DNA from: Aurantimonas sp. 22II-16-19i
GTDB taxonomy: Bacteria; Pseudomonadota; Alphaproteobacteria; Rhizobiales; Rhizobiaceae
Direction of reading: 5' to 3'
NCBI RefSeq assembly: GCF_002088275.1
Contig: NZ_AQQS01000012.1
Coordinates: 1 to 64,000, forward strand
Length of the DNA: 64,000 nt
Below are positions 18,201 to 30,924 of the stretch, piece after piece. Positions within the stretch are counted from its first letter, which is position 1; each line of letters starts with the position of its first letter. A program made the position numbers and the translations under genes. The notes beneath the pieces were generated by a model, which had not been told where the DNA came from, did not search any database, and saw nothing but the letters and a program-made list of their open reading frames with translations.

Positions 18201-18383
18201 GTCGTCCCGCGCCCCGTTTCTGCCGGAGTTGACATGATCGGGGCCTGCGAGCAAGACCCGGAGCATGGTCGAGCGTTTCGCAAGCTGTTTCCTCAACGCT
18301 GCACGGGGCCCGCAACCGGCCGGTCGGGGCAGGACCGCCAGATCCGCACCGGCCAGCCGACCCCCTTGTTCGAGGAGGCGCGC

Positions 18384-18950
18384 GTGACGATCCCGAACCT
18401 CATCTCGATCGCCCGGCTCCTGGCCGTGCCGGTGATGATCTGGGCGCTGATCGGCGGCAACTGGCCGCTCGCCTTCGCGACCTTCGTCATCGCCGGGATC
18501 TCCGATGCCGTGGACGGCGCGATCGCCCGTCACTTCGACCAGCAGTCGACCCTCGGCCTCTATCTCGATCCGCTCGCCGACAAGGCCCTGCTCTCGACGG
18601 TGTTCATCGGCCTCGGCCTGCTCGGCCGGCTGCCGGACTGGCTGGTGATCGCCGTGGTCAGCCGCGACGTCCTGATCGTCGCCGCCTTCCTCCTCGCCTA
18701 TGTGATGGGGCTGCCGATGACGGTACGCCCGCTTTTCGTCTCCAAGGCGACGACCGCGGCGCAGATCGTGCTTGCGGCGGTCGTCCTCGGCGAATCGGCG
18801 TTCGGCCTGTCGCTCGGCTACGGGACCGATCTCCTCGTCGGCGCGACGCTGATCTTGACCGTCGCCTCGGCCGCCGCCTATCTCACCGACTGGCTACGGC
18901 ACATGGCCTCGCCCGATGAAGCCGAACCGAAAGACGACGGGACCCCATGA
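18384..18950 (+). CDS. CDP-alcohol phosphatidyltransferase (PgsA-like)
   Basis: 188 residues with about five to six membrane segments. The CDP-alcohol phosphotransferase signature is complete: DGAIAR, eight residues, then G-x3-D-x3-D ([10 protein letters not shown]). These integral inner-membrane enzymes transfer phosphatidyl groups from CDP-diacylglycerol, usually to glycerol phosphate. The alcohol acceptor is not certain. A GTG start at 18384 is chosen because AGGAGG precedes it at 6 bp and the product then begins [11 protein letters not shown], the usual PgsA-like start; a longer frame to 18234 has no support. It overlaps the next gene by ATGA. Confidence 0.88.
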   Translation: MTIPNLISIARLLAVPVMIWALIGGNWPLAFATFVIAGISDAVDGAIARHFDQQSTLGLYLDPLADKALLSTVFIGLGLLGRLPDWLVIAVVSRDVLIVAAFLLAYVMGLPMTVRPLFVSKATTAAQIVLAAVVLGESAFGLSLGYGTDLLVGATLILTVASAAAYLTDWLRHMASPDEAEPKDDGTP

Positions 18951-20113
18951 CCGACCGCAGCGCGCTCATCCGGCGTCAGGTTCTCTTCTGGAGCGTCACC
19001 GCCCTGGTGGCGGTGCTCCTGCTGTGGCTGTTCTCCGGCATCCTCCTGCCCTTCGTCCTCGGCATGGTGATCGCCTATTTCCTCGATCCGGTGGCCGACT
19101 GGCTGGAGCGGCGCGGGCTGTCGCGCATGTGGGCGACGGTCCTGATCCTCGCCCTCTTCGTGGTGATCTTCACCGGTGTCATCGTCATTCTGGTGCCGGT
19201 CATCGCCAACCAGATCGGCGGCTTCGCCGCCCGCGTCCCCGAATATGTCGACCGGCTCCAGGTGATCCTCGAGAGCATCCGCACGAGCTCGATCGGCTGG
19301 CTGCTGCCGGAGGGCGAGGCGAACCTCAAGCAGGATCTCGGCAAGCTGGTCAGCGAGGGCTCGGGCATCATCTCGGCTTTCATCGCTTCGCTCTGGTCGT
19401 CGTCGCTGGCGGTGGTCAATTTCGTCTCGCTCTTCGTCGTCACGCCGGTCGTCGCCTTCTACATGCTGCTCGACTGGGACCGGATGGTCGACAAGATCGA
19501 CGAATGGATTCCCCGCCAGCATGTCGACACGGTGCGCCGCCTCGCCCGCGACATCGACCGCTCGGTGGCCGGCTTCCTGCGCGGCCAGGGCAGCCTCTGC
19601 CTCATCCTCGGCACCTTTTACGGTGTCGGCCTGTCGCTGGTCGGGCTGAATTTCGGCCTCCTCATCGGGCTGTTCGCCGGGCTGGTCTCCTTCATCCCCT
19701 ATGTCGGCTCGATCAGCGGGCTGGTGCTGTCGGTCGGCGTCGCCCTGGTGCAGTTCTGGCCGGAGTGGCCCTGGATCGTCGCCGTCGCCGCCGTGTTCTT
19801 CGTCGGCCAGTTCATCGAGGGCAACATCCTGCAGCCCAAGCTCGTCGGCGCCTCCGTCGGCCTGCATCCGGTGTGGCTGATGTTCGCGCTGCTCGCCTTC
19901 GGCGCGATGTTCGGCTTCGTCGGGCTGCTGATCGCCGTGCCCTCGGCGGCGGCCGTCGGCGTCCTCGTCCGCTTCGCTTTGACGCAATATCTCCAGAGCG
20001 AGATGTATTTCGGCCGCGAGCCGACGCGGCAGGAGGCCGGGATGATCGACAACGACAGGATGCCGCAGGCGCTTCCGGCGCGCTCGAGAGCCGGCATCGA
20101 TCCGGCGGCGTGA
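18947..20113 (+). CDS. AI-2E family transporter (PerM-like permease)
   Basis: 388 residues. About eight membrane segments in the AI-2E/PerM arrangement: an N-terminal pair (VTALVAVLLLWLFSGILLPF, then FVLGMVIAYFLDPV), a large soluble insert around residues 95-150, and a C-terminal block with FIPYVGSISGLVLS and GASVGLHPVWLMFALLAFGAMFGFVG-type sequence. Members include a putative autoinducer-2 exporter and Na+/H+ antiporters; the substrate cannot be assigned. It is coupled to the upstream phosphatidyltransferase by a 4-bp overlap and precedes hdaA by 7 bp, an order common in Hyphomicrobiales. Confidence 0.88.
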   Translation: MTDRSALIRRQVLFWSVTALVAVLLLWLFSGILLPFVLGMVIAYFLDPVADWLERRGLSRMWATVLILALFVVIFTGVIVILVPVIANQIGGFAARVPEYVDRLQVILESIRTSSIGWLLPEGEANLKQDLGKLVSEGSGIISAFIASLWSSSLAVVNFVSLFVVTPVVAFYMLLDWDRMVDKIDEWIPRQHVDTVRRLARDIDRSVAGFLRGQGSLCLILGTFYGVGLSLVGLNFGLLIGLFAGLVSFIPYVGSISGLVLSVGVALVQFWPEWPWIVAVAAVFFVGQFIEGNILQPKLVGASVGLHPVWLMFALLAFGAMFGFVGLLIAVPSAAAVGVLVRFALTQYLQSEMYFGREPTRQEAGMIDNDRMPQALPARSRAGIDPAA

Positions 20114-20120
20114 GGCCCAC

Positions 20121-20789
20121 GTGACCCGGCAGCTGCCGCTCGATCTGCCCCACCGGCCGTCGCTGGAGCGGGACGACCTCGTCGTCTCGGCCGCCAACCG
20201 GCTGGCCGTGGAGGCCGTCGACGCCTGGCCGGACTGGTCGCACCCGGTCCTCCTCGTCACCGGGCCGCCCGGCTCCGGCAAGAGCCATCTCGCCGAGGTC
20301 TGGAGCATGGAGGCCGGGGCGAGGGTCGCCGAGGCGAGCACCGTCGGCGACATTCTGAAGACGCCGGACTTCCGGGTGGTGGTGGACGACGTCGACCGCG
20401 GCGGCCTCGAGGAGGACGCGCTGTTCGCCCTCGTCAACGCGGCGAGGCTCGGCGGCGGCTGGCTGTTCCTGACCAGTCGCAGGCTGCCGGCGGCGATGGA
20501 GATCGCGACGCCCGACCTGCGCTCGCGGCTGTCCGCCGCAACCATCGTTCCCCTCGGCGCACCGGACGATGCCCTCCTGACCGGGGTTCTCGCCAAGCTC
20601 TTCGCCGACCGGCAGATCGAGGTCGAGGCGGGCGCGCTGCGCTATCTGGTCGAGCGGATGGAGCGCTCGCTCGACGCCGCCCGCCATGTCGTCGCGGCCG
20701 TGGATCGGGAAGCGCTGGCCGTCAAGGCGCGGGTCACGCGTCCGTTGCTGCGCCGCGTTCTGGAGGAGGGGGGCTGGCACACGGGCTGA
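20121..20789 (+). CDS. hdaA: DnaA-related regulatory inactivator HdaA
   Basis: 222 residues. The N terminus carries QLPLDLP, a clamp-binding motif that tethers Hda-type proteins to the beta sliding clamp. An AAA+ core follows with Walker [14 protein letters not shown], a Walker B-like VVVDDVDR, and a sensor-2-like arginine region ([11 protein letters not shown]). HdaA stimulates hydrolysis of DnaA-bound ATP to prevent re-initiation. The DNA-binding domain of DnaA is absent, as expected. The start is GTG, preceded by GAGG. It follows the PerM-like gene by 7 bp and lies just upstream of ppk. Confidence 0.9.
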   Translation: MTRQLPLDLPHRPSLERDDLVVSAANRLAVEAVDAWPDWSHPVLLVTGPPGSGKSHLAEVWSMEAGARVAEASTVGDILKTPDFRVVVDDVDRGGLEEDALFALVNAARLGGGWLFLTSRRLPAAMEIATPDLRSRLSAATIVPLGAPDDALLTGVLAKLFADRQIEVEAGALRYLVERMERSLDAARHVVAAVDREALAVKARVTRPLLRRVLEEGGWHTG

Positions 20790-20853
20790 TCGCCGTGTCA
20801 TGAAACCGTCTTGCCTGATGGTTAGGCGAAGCGCAGTTGAAGGGGATGAGACT

Positions 20854-23346
20854 ATGAGCGACGAGGACGGCACCCGCACTCCGGAGACACCGGCAGAGAC
20901 CCCGGCAGGTGGCGAGCCGGCGAGCCAATCCTCGCAGCCCGCGGCCCCCGCCAAGCGGGCCCCGCGGCGCCAGCGCTCGGCCCCCGCCGCCACCCGCACC
21001 CGGACGCGTGCCCGTAGCGCCGCCACGTCCCAGTCGAAGCAGGCCGAGCCCGACGCCGACAGGCGCTCCGCGGCCGTGGCCACGAACATCGAGCCGGCCA
21101 TGCACGAGACGACGGATCCGAGCGCGGCGCTGGTCTCCGAAGCCGCGATGATCCTTGCCGACGTTCCCGCGGCGAATCAGCAGTCCGACAGGCCGGCCGG
21201 CGGCGACGCCGAGCTGCCGGCGGATCGCTACATCAACCGCGAACTGTCCTGGCTGCAGTTCAATCGCCGGGTTCTCGACGAATCCCAGAACGAATCCCAT
21301 CCGCTGCTGGAGCGGGTGCGGTTCCTGTCGATCTCGGCGGACAATCTCGACGAGTTCTTCATGGTCCGCGTCGCCGGCCTCGCCGGGCAGGTGCGCGAGA
21401 AGGTGCCGGTGCGCTCGATCGACGGGCTGACGCCGCAGGAACAGCTCGACCGGATCCTCGAGGCGGTCAGCGAGCTGCAGGGCGAGCAGCAGGCCTCGCT
21501 CGCCGGGCTGATGAAGGCGCTGCGGGCCGAGAAGATCATGATCGTCGGCGCCGGCGACCTGAAGGGCGAGGACCGCGCCTGGCTCCAGCGCGTCTTCGAG
21601 GAGCGGATCTTCCCGATCCTGACGCCCCTGTCGATCGATCCGGCGCACCCGTTCCCGTTCATCCCCAATCTCGGCTTCTCCATCGCGCTCTCCTTGGTGC
21701 GCGAGCGTGATTCCAGCGGCATGAACGCGCTTCTGCGCCTGCCGGTGGCGCTGCAGCGTTTTGTCGAGATGCCGCTGACCGAGAGCGGCGCGGCGCGCTT
21801 CGTGCCGATCGAGAGCGTCGTCGCCCTGTTCATCGGCAAGCTCTTCCCGGGCTACCGGGTGAAGGGCTCCGGCACCTTCCGCATCATCCGTGACTCGGAC
21901 ATCGAGGTGGAGGAAGAGGCCGAGGATCTGGTCCGCCTGTTCGAGAGCGCGCTGAAGCGCCGCCGCCGGGGCTCGGTCATCCGCATCGAGTTCGATTCGG
22001 TGATGCCGGAGGCGTTGCGCAATTTCGTCGCCGCCGAGCTCGAAGTGCCGGATTCGCGGATCTCGGTCATGGACGGCATGCTCGCCCTCGATTCCATGTC
22101 GCAGCTGTGCAAGCTGCCGCGGGACGATCTGAAATTCCCGCCCTACATCCCGCGCTTTCCCGAGCGGATCCGCGAGCACAACGGCGATTGCTTCGCGGCG
22201 ATCCGGGAGAAGGACATCATCGTCCATCACCCCTACGAATCCTTCGATGCCGTGGTCCAGTTCGTGCGCCAGGCGGCGCTCGATCCGAACGTCCTCGCCA
22301 TCAAGCAGACGCTCTACCGGACCTCGAACGACTCGCCGATCGTGCGGGCGCTGATCGACGCCGCCGAGGCGGGCAAATCGGTGACGGCGCTGATCGAACT
22401 GAAGGCGCGCTTCGACGAGGAAGCGAACATCCGCTGGGCCCGCGACATGGAGCGGGCGGGCGTGCAGGTGGTCTTCGGCTTCATCGAGAAGAAGACCCAC
22501 GCCAAGCTTTCGCTGGTGATCCGGCGCGAAGAGGGGCGGCTCGTCACCTTCTGCCACATCGGCACCGGCAACTATCACCCGATCACCGCCAAGATCTATA
22601 CGGACCTCTCCTACTTCACGGCCGATCCCGACATCGCCCACGACGTCGGCCTCGTCTTCAACTACATCACCGGTTACGCCGAGCCCTCCGAGGTGAAGCT
22701 GCTTGCCGTCTCGCCGGTGACGATGCGATCGACGATCATCGGCCATATCGAGGCGGAGATCGCCCATGTGAAGGCCGGACGGCCGGGCCAGATCTGGATG
22801 AAGATGAACTCGCTCGTCGACGCGGCGGTGATCGACGCGCTCTACCGGGCGAGCCGGGCCGGGGTCGAGATCGATCTCGTGGTGCGCGGCATCTGCTGCC
22901 TGAAGCCGCGGGTGCCGAACCTGTCCGAGAACATCCGCGTCAAGTCCATCGTCGGCCGCTTCCTCGAGCACAGCCGGGTCTTCTGCTACGGCAACGGCCA
23001 CGGCCTGCCATCGGACAAGGCGATCATCTACCTCGGCTCCGCCGACATGATGCCGCGCAACCTCGACAGACGGGTCGAGGTGCTGGTGCCGATCACCAAT
23101 CCCACCGTCCACAGCCAGGTGCTGTCCCAGATCATGCTGGGCAACATTCTTGACAACCAGCAGAGCTGGTCGGTAGCTGCGGACGGGTCGTCACGGCGAA
23201 TCGTCCCGTCGCCTGGGGAACAGCCCTTCAACGCCCAACGTTACTTCATGACCAACCCGAGCTTGTCGGGACGCGGCAAGGCGCTGAAGACGGATGCTCC
23301 AAGACTTATCGCAAGGCAGAAGGCCGAGCACGGCCGCTTTGACTGA
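20854..23346 (+). CDS. ppk1: Polyphosphate kinase 1 with long N-terminal extension
   Basis: 830 residues, about 100 longer than usual. The first 123 or so are Ala/Pro/Arg-rich and disordered, with a basic patch ([18 protein letters not shown]). The PPK1 core begins at [17 protein letters not shown]. Catalytic regions include [30 protein letters not shown], the phospho-His region [14 protein letters not shown] and the second PLD-like repeat with [13 protein letters not shown]. The enzyme makes polyphosphate from ATP at the membrane or in granules. The ATG at 20854 follows GAAGGGGAT. The 3' end overlaps the ppx start by 53 bp. Confidence 0.95.
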   Translation: MSDEDGTRTPETPAETPAGGEPASQSSQPAAPAKRAPRRQRSAPAATRTRTRARSAATSQSKQAEPDADRRSAAVATNIEPAMHETTDPSAALVSEAAMILADVPAANQQSDRPAGGDAELPADRYINRELSWLQFNRRVLDESQNESHPLLERVRFLSISADNLDEFFMVRVAGLAGQVREKVPVRSIDGLTPQEQLDRILEAVSELQGEQQASLAGLMKALRAEKIMIVGAGDLKGEDRAWLQRVFEERIFPILTPLSIDPAHPFPFIPNLGFSIALSLVRERDSSGMNALLRLPVALQRFVEMPLTESGAARFVPIESVVALFIGKLFPGYRVKGSGTFRIIRDSDIEVEEEAEDLVRLFESALKRRRRGSVIRIEFDSVMPEALRNFVAAELEVPDSRISVMDGMLALDSMSQLCKLPRDDLKFPPYIPRFPERIREHNGDCFAAIREKDIIVHHPYESFDAVVQFVRQAALDPNVLAIKQTLYRTSNDSPIVRALIDAAEAGKSVTALIELKARFDEEANIRWARDMERAGVQVVFGFIEKKTHAKLSLVIRREEGRLVTFCHIGTGNYHPITAKIYTDLSYFTADPDIAHDVGLVFNYITGYAEPSEVKLLAVSPVTMRSTIIGHIEAEIAHVKAGRPGQIWMKMNSLVDAAVIDALYRASRAGVEIDLVVRGICCLKPRVPNLSENIRVKSIVGRFLEHSRVFCYGNGHGLPSDKAIIYLGSADMMPRNLDRRVEVLVPITNPTVHSQVLSQIMLGNILDNQQSWSVAADGSSRRIVPSPGEQPFNAQRYFMTNPSLSGRGKALKTDAPRLIARQKAEHGRFD

Positions 23347-24856
23347 CGAACGCGCTCCAGGCCGCCTTCCCGGGCGCACGCCTATTGGCGTGATCGACAT
23401 CGGCTCCAATTCGGTGCGCCTGGTCATCTACGAAGGCATGGCGCGCTCGCTGACGGTGCTGTTCAACGAGAAGGTGCTCAGCGGCCTCGGCAAGGGGCTC
23501 GCCCAGACCAACCGGCTCGACGGCCAGGCGGTGGAGAGCGCGCTGGCGGCGCTACGCCGCTTCGCGCTGCTGGCGCGGCAGGCCGGTGTCGTGGATCTCT
23601 ATCCGATCGCCACCGCTGCGGCCCGCGAGGCGCAGAACGGACCGGACTTCATCGCCGCGGCCGAGGCCGTGCTCGGGCGCCAGATCATCATTCTCTCCGG
23701 CGCTGACGAGGCGCGGGGAGCCGCCCATGGCGTTCTGGCCGGCTTTTTTCGGCCGGACGGCATCGTCGGCGATCTCGGCGGCGGCAGCCTGGAACTCATC
23801 GACGTGACGCCGGATGGCGGGCTCGGCGAGGGGATCACCACGCCGCTCGGCGGGTTGCGGCTGCGCGACCTGTCCGGCGGCGACCTGGCCAAGGCCCAGG
23901 CGATCGCCGACAGCCACATCTCGGCATCGAGCCTTGCCGGGCTCGGCGAGGGCCGGGCCTTCTTCGCGGTCGGCGGCACCTGGCGCAACCTCGCCAAGCT
24001 CCACATGGAGCAGGCCAACTATCCGCTCCACGTCATGCATGCCTATGAGGTGCCGACCGCCGGGCTCGACGGCTTCCTCGACGCCGTCATCAGGTCCGAT
24101 CCCGAGAAGCTGCCGGGCATCGCCGCCGTCTCGAAATCCCGGCGCTCGCTGCTCGCCTATGGGGCCGTGGCGCTGAAGAGCGTCCTGCGCTTCGTCAAGC
24201 CGCAGAAGATCGTGATGTCGGCCCTCGGCGTGCGCGAAGGCTATCTTTACGCCCGCCTGTCGCCGGAGATGCAGGCCAAGGACCCGCTGATCGACGCCGC
24301 CTGGGAGCTGGCGGTGCTGCGGTCGCGCTCGCCGGAGCATGCGCGCGAGCTCGTCGACTGGTCGCGGCGCAGCTTCGAGGCGCTGTCGATCGACGAGACC
24401 CCGGAGGAGGAGCGCCTGCGCGTCGCCGCCTGCCTTCTCGCCGACATTGGCTGGCGCGCCCATCCCGACTATCGCGGCAAGCAGGCGCTGTCGATCATCG
24501 CCCATGCCGCGATGCCGGCGGTGGATCACCGGGGCCGGGCGTTTCTCGGACTCACCAACTTCTACCGTCACGAGGGGAGCCTGGAACAGCAGCACATCCC
24601 CGAGCTCGAAAGCCTCGTCGACGAACGGCTCCTGAAGCGGGCGCAGATCCTGGCGTCCCTGTTCCGCGTGACCTATCTCCTGACCGCGTCGATGCCGGGA
24701 ATCCTCGACCAGTTCAAATGGGCGCAGGACCCGCGCGGCGGCTTCACCCTCGTCATGCCGGCCCAGTTCGCCGACATCATCGGCGAGCGTCCGGACGGCC
24801 GGCTGCAGCAATTTGCCCGGATCGTCGAGAAGACCCTGCGCATGGAAGCGCGGTGA
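23294..24856 (+). CDS. ppx: Ppx/GppA exopolyphosphatase family protein
   Basis: 520 residues. An ASKHA-fold phosphatase: [18 protein letters not shown] (phosphate-1 loop), [16 protein letters not shown] (phosphate-2 loop), and a C-terminal HD-like helical region. These enzymes hydrolyse polyphosphate or guanosine pentaphosphate. Pairing with ppk suggests polyphosphate turnover. The ATG at 23294 lies inside ppk, overlapping by 53 bp; a TTG at 23339 is an alternative with a shorter overlap. Either way the two genes are likely one transcript. Confidence 0.92.
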   Translation: MLQDLSQGRRPSTAALTDERAPGRLPGRTPIGVIDIGSNSVRLVIYEGMARSLTVLFNEKVLSGLGKGLAQTNRLDGQAVESALAALRRFALLARQAGVVDLYPIATAAAREAQNGPDFIAAAEAVLGRQIIILSGADEARGAAHGVLAGFFRPDGIVGDLGGGSLELIDVTPDGGLGEGITTPLGGLRLRDLSGGDLAKAQAIADSHISASSLAGLGEGRAFFAVGGTWRNLAKLHMEQANYPLHVMHAYEVPTAGLDGFLDAVIRSDPEKLPGIAAVSKSRRSLLAYGAVALKSVLRFVKPQKIVMSALGVREGYLYARLSPEMQAKDPLIDAAWELAVLRSRSPEHARELVDWSRRSFEALSIDETPEEERLRVAACLLADIGWRAHPDYRGKQALSIIAHAAMPAVDHRGRAFLGLTNFYRHEGSLEQQHIPELESLVDERLLKRAQILASLFRVTYLLTASMPGILDQFKWAQDPRGGFTLVMPAQFADIIGERPDGRLQQFARIVEKTLRMEAR

Positions 24857-24948
24857 GGGCCTCGGCCTGATCCGCCCCGGTTGGAGCGGACAAGGCGAAG
24901 CGGCCCAGTCGAAGGCCCCGTGGCGACGGGCCCGACGCCGAGAGGCCG

Positions 24949-25467
24949 ATGCCGAGAGGGAAGGATTTCACGATTGAGACGTTCCGGTTCGCCCCGACCG
25001 ATGCCATACCCAACAGCCCGTTGCCGCTGATCGTTCTCGCCGGGGCGATCGAGGCCGCCGAAGGGCGGCCGGAACAGGTGATGGCACGCTTCGAGGCGAA
25101 TGGCTGGCAGGGCAGCTGGGTCTACACCGTCTTCGACTACTGGCACTACCATGTGGAGGGCCACGAGGTGCTGGCCTGCGTGGCGGGCCGGGCGAGCGTC
25201 GGCTTCGGCGGCGATGGCGGGGCCGAGGTGGCGATGCAGCCCGGCGACGTCGTGATCATTCCGGCCGGCGTCGGCCACAAGCGTCTGTCGGGCGACAGCG
25301 GCTTTCAGGTCGTCGGCGCCTATCCGCCCGGACAGAACGGCGCGATCACCAAGGCGGGCGGCCTCGCGATCGACGAGGCCGAGCGAAGGATCGCCGCTTT
25401 GCCGCTGCCGGAGCGCGACCCCGTCACCGGCGAGGCGCCCGGGGCGATCGCCGCCTGGCGCGGCTGA
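24949..25467 (+). CDS. Cupin-domain protein
   Basis: 172 residues, a single double-stranded beta-helix. Motif 1 is partly visible as FDYWHYHVEGHEVLACVAGRA, with two His and a Glu suited to metal binding, and motif 2 as MQPGDVVIIPAGVGHKRLS with a further His. Members vary from isomerases to regulators, so no activity is proposed. It follows ppx by 92 bp on the same strand and is followed by a strong inverted repeat. Confidence 0.85.
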   Translation: MPRGKDFTIETFRFAPTDAIPNSPLPLIVLAGAIEAAEGRPEQVMARFEANGWQGSWVYTVFDYWHYHVEGHEVLACVAGRASVGFGGDGGAEVAMQPGDVVIIPAGVGHKRLSGDSGFQVVGAYPPGQNGAITKAGGLAIDEAERRIAALPLPERDPVTGEAPGAIAAWRG

Positions 25468-25480
25468 AGGCCGGATCGGC

Positions 25481-25526
25481 GGCGCCTCGTGCCGCTCTGC
25501 CGGCACGTGTCGCGCGGCGAGGCGCC
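25481..25526 (+). terminator. Nested inverted repeat downstream of the cupin gene
   Basis: GGCGCCTCG (25481) pairs with CGAGGCGCC (25518-25526), and the interval holds a second hairpin, GTGCCG with CGGCAC. It resembles a factor-independent terminator but lacks a U-tract. Confidence 0.35.
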
Positions 25527-25755
25527 CTGCCGCATTCACACATCTTGTCCGGTGCTTCGTCGGCAGTCTCGTGCTGGCGGCGTGGATGCCCGAGGCAGGT
25601 CCTGACCCGATGGCGCCGAAGCGCCGTACCCACCCAATTGCGGAAAAAACATGTCGAGGCGGGGCAGATTTTGCCGCTTCACCCTTCCGCTCGGCCGTGA
25701 AGGATGAAATAGAGAAGGCCTCCTCCAAGCTTCCAGCCGCAAGTCAGTTCAGTCC

Positions 25756-27567
25756 ATGTCCGTCGTCAATCCTCCCGTCCCTTCCGCTGCGACCGCCGCA
25801 TCGGAGGCGGAGGCGCCGCCGGAACGGGAAGTGACGCTGAAGGTCATGCTGGTGCTGGCCCTCGTCGTCGGCATCGTCGCCGGCGTCGGCGCGATCTTCT
25901 TCAAGTATCTGATCGCCGTCATCTACAATCTTGCCTTCTACGGCGTCTTCACCCTGCATCTCGATCCGAACGCCTATGGCCCTCCGAGCCCCTGGGGCGC
26001 CGGGATCATCCTCGTGCCGGTGATCGGCGGCCTCGTCGTCGTCTGGCTGGTGCGCAGCTTCGCGCCGGAGGCCAAGGGACACGGGGTGCCGGAGGTGATG
26101 TTCGCGATCTACCACCAGAACGGCAATGTCCGCGGCGTCGTCGCCCTGGTGAAGTCGCTGGCCTCGGCGATATCCATCGGCACCGGTGCCTCGGTCGGCC
26201 GCGAGGGGCCGATCATCCAGATCGGCTCGTCCTTCGGCTCGACCTTCGCCCGGGCACTGAACCTCGTGCAGCACCAGAAGATCACGCTTCTGTCGGCCGG
26301 TGCCGGCGCCGGCATCGCGGCGACCTTCAACACCCCGCTCGGCGGCGTGCTCTTCGCCTCGGAGGTGCTGCTGCCGGAGGTTTCCACTCGCACCTTCCTG
26401 CCGGTGGTCGTTGCCACCGCGACCTCCACCTATGTCTACCGGGCGGTGATGGGGGTCGAATCGGCCTTTGTCGTGCCCTTCGACGGGCTGGCACAGGGCC
26501 ATGTCGTCAACGGTGCCGAGCTGCTTCTCGCTGCCCTTCTCGGCGTCCTCATGGGGCTTGCGGCCTGGGCCTTCGTCAAGCTGCTCGCCAAGGCCGAGGA
26601 CGTGTTCGAGGAATCGGGCATCAATCCCTATCTGCAGAACGTCATCGGCATGTTCGCGGTCGGACTTCTCGGCTACGGCTTCCTGCAGTTCACCGGCCAC
26701 TACCACATCTACAGCGTCGGCTATTCGACCATCCAGGACGTCCTCAGCGGCGGCATGACCACCGCCTGGCTGCTCCTGCTGCTGTTCGTCGGCAAGCTCG
26801 TCGCGACCTGCCTGAGTCTGGGTTCGGGTGCCTCCGGCGGCATCTTCTCGCCGAGCCTGTTCATGGGCGCGACGCTCGGCGGCGCCGTCGGGGTGGTCGG
26901 CGAGGCGCTCCTGCCGGGAGCGGGCATCACGCCCATCACCTTCGCCATCATCGGCATGGGCGCCATGGTCGGCGGCGCCACCTCGGCGGCGATGACCGCG
27001 ATCGTGATGATCTTCGAGATGACCCGCGACTACGAGATCATCCTGCCGCTGGTCCTGTCCGTCGCGCTGGCGATCGGGGTGAGGCGGTCGCTCACCACCG
27101 CCGACATCTACACGATCAAGCTGCGCAACCGCGGCAAGCCGATCCCGACCGACCGCACCACCAACATGTTCCTGGTGCGCTCGGCGAGCGAGGTGATGTA
27201 CCGGGATTTCGTCGTCCTGCCGGGCTCGATGACCGTCGCCGAGGCGCTGAAGCAGGTGCAGGTCCACAAGACCCGGGTGGTCACCACGGACGGCACCCGC
27301 ATCACCGGCTTCGTGCGCTTCGGAACGGTGCCCTACGAGGCCGACCGCTTCGCCAGGCAGACCCTCGGCGACATCGCCTCCTCGGAGTTCATCATCGCCT
27401 CGACCGGCAACAACCTCAATACTGTCGTCACCCGGATGAACCGGCGCAACCGGACCTATGCCATCGTCGTGCGCGACACCCGCGGCCTGCCGCGTCCGGA
27501 GGACATCGCCGGCATCATCGGCCGCGAGGAGATCGCCAACGCGCTGGTGCGCAACCACTACGGCTGA
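25756..27567 (+). CDS. ClC-family chloride channel/antiporter with C-terminal CBS-like region
   Basis: 603 residues. The ClC pore motifs are present: GHGVPE (where E. coli ClC has GSGIPE), GREGPI with the gating glutamate, and GSGASGGIFSPSL. About 18 helices occupy residues 30-440. The C-terminal 160 residues contain CBS-like sequence (ASEVMYRDFVVLPGSMTVAEALKQVQ, later EDIAGIIGREEIANAL). The retained gating Glu suggests Cl-/H+ exchange or a gated channel, but the His in the first motif replaces the central Ser, so ion selectivity is uncertain. It is a single-gene unit ending at a bidirectional terminator. Confidence 0.92.
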   Translation: MSVVNPPVPSAATAASEAEAPPEREVTLKVMLVLALVVGIVAGVGAIFFKYLIAVIYNLAFYGVFTLHLDPNAYGPPSPWGAGIILVPVIGGLVVVWLVRSFAPEAKGHGVPEVMFAIYHQNGNVRGVVALVKSLASAISIGTGASVGREGPIIQIGSSFGSTFARALNLVQHQKITLLSAGAGAGIAATFNTPLGGVLFASEVLLPEVSTRTFLPVVVATATSTYVYRAVMGVESAFVVPFDGLAQGHVVNGAELLLAALLGVLMGLAAWAFVKLLAKAEDVFEESGINPYLQNVIGMFAVGLLGYGFLQFTGHYHIYSVGYSTIQDVLSGGMTTAWLLLLLFVGKLVATCLSLGSGASGGIFSPSLFMGATLGGAVGVVGEALLPGAGITPITFAIIGMGAMVGGATSAAMTAIVMIFEMTRDYEIILPLVLSVALAIGVRRSLTTADIYTIKLRNRGKPIPTDRTTNMFLVRSASEVMYRDFVVLPGSMTVAEALKQVQVHKTRVVTTDGTRITGFVRFGTVPYEADRFARQTLGDIASSEFIIASTGNNLNTVVTRMNRRNRTYAIVVRDTRGLPRPEDIAGIIGREEIANALVRNHYG

Positions 27568-27583
27568 CGGGGCTGCGGGATCT

Positions 27584-27614
27584 GCCGCGGACGGGGAAGG
27601 CCCCCGTCCGCGGC
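27584..27614. terminator. Bidirectional terminator between clc-like and chemoreceptor genes
   Basis: A perfect 13-bp stem (GCCGCGGACGGGG with CCCCGTCCGCGGC) with a 5-nt loop lies in the 96-bp convergent gap. Confidence 0.65.
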
Positions 27615-27663
27615 TGTCGTTTCGGCGATCCGGTGCCTTCTGGGGGCGCCGGTCGATCGGGGA

Positions 27664-30120
<2,457 letters not shown>

Positions 30121-30195
30121 TGGAGCGGGCGAAGGGATTCGAACCCTCGACCCCAACCTTGGCAAGGTTGTGCTCTACCCCTGAGCTACACCCGC
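30121..30195 (-). tRNA. tRNA-Gly (anticodon GCC)
   Basis: The minus strand gives a complete cloverleaf: acceptor stem GCGGGTG paired with CGCCCGC (one G-U), D-arm with AGCTCAGGGGTAGAGC, anticodon stem ACCTTGCCAAGGT with anticodon GCC, T-arm with GGTTCGAATCC, and an encoded CCA end after discriminator U. Length is 75 nt including CCA. Confidence 0.97.
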
Positions 30196-30351
30196 CCGCT
30201 CCTCGGCGGCGATCCGTTTCCGGTGCCGCGGACGGGCGCTATATCGCTCAAAGAATCGGACAATGCAACAGCGAAATCGCGCTCGTCGCAAAATCGTCTT
30301 CGGCGAGGGGGCGGATCGCTGCCAGCCTTCACCCCGGGCGCCCCATGGGCT

Positions 30352-30924
30352 ATGGCTGAGGCCGTTCAATTGCAGGCAAGAGCGACGGGGCAGGCGGTGC
30401 CGGCGACACGTGACGAACTGATGACATATTTGGCCGAGCGCTCGATCGAAGCGACGACCATCGAACACCCGGCCCTCTTCACGGTGGCCGAATCGCAGGG
30501 CCTGCGGGGCGAGATCGCCGGCGGCCATACGAAGAATCTCTTCGTGAAGGACAAAAAGGGCCGCCACTTCCTCGTCGTGGCCGAGGAGAGTCGCGCGGTG
30601 GACCTGAAGTCGCTGCACCGGCTGATCGGCGCGCAGGGCCGGCTGTCGTTTGCCAGCGCCGAGGCAATGATGGCGCTGCTCGGCGTCGAGCCGGGATCGG
30701 TGACCGCCTTCGGCGTCCTCAACGATCGCGCGGGTCAGGTCACGGTGGTGCTTGATGAAGGTTTGCTTGCGCACGATATGGTGAACTGCCATCCGCTGAC
30801 GAACACGGCGACCACCACGGTCGCAACAGACGGATTGATGACATTCTTCAGGTCGACCGGACACGAGCCTCTCGTGGTCCGGCTCGACGGCGAAACGGAT
30901 CAGGGCAACGGGCGGGACGGATGA
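30352..30924 (+). CDS. Prolyl-tRNA deacylase ProX/PrdX (YbaK/EbsC family)
   Basis: 190 residues. The YbaK-type editing domain is evident in EHPALFTVAESQGLRG, GGHTKNLFVKDKKGRHFLVV with the conserved Lys, FGVLNDRAGQVTVVLDE and CHPLTNTATTTV. These trans-editing enzymes hydrolyse Ala-tRNA(Pro) or similar mischarged tRNAs in the cytoplasm. The start at 30352 was chosen because upstream sequence in the same frame crosses the tRNA-Gly gene. It overlaps the thioredoxin-like gene by ATGA, so they are coupled. Confidence 0.9.
   Translation: MAEAVQLQARATGQAVPATRDELMTYLAERSIEATTIEHPALFTVAESQGLRGEIAGGHTKNLFVKDKKGRHFLVVAEESRAVDLKSLHRLIGAQGRLSFASAEAMMALLGVEPGSVTAFGVLNDRAGQVTVVLDEGLLAHDMVNCHPLTNTATTTVATDGLMTFFRSTGHEPLVVRLDGETDQGNGRDG

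Noticed and set aside
25468-25755. Possible small gene before the ClC gene
   Set aside because: Only hairpins and short frames without motifs are seen.
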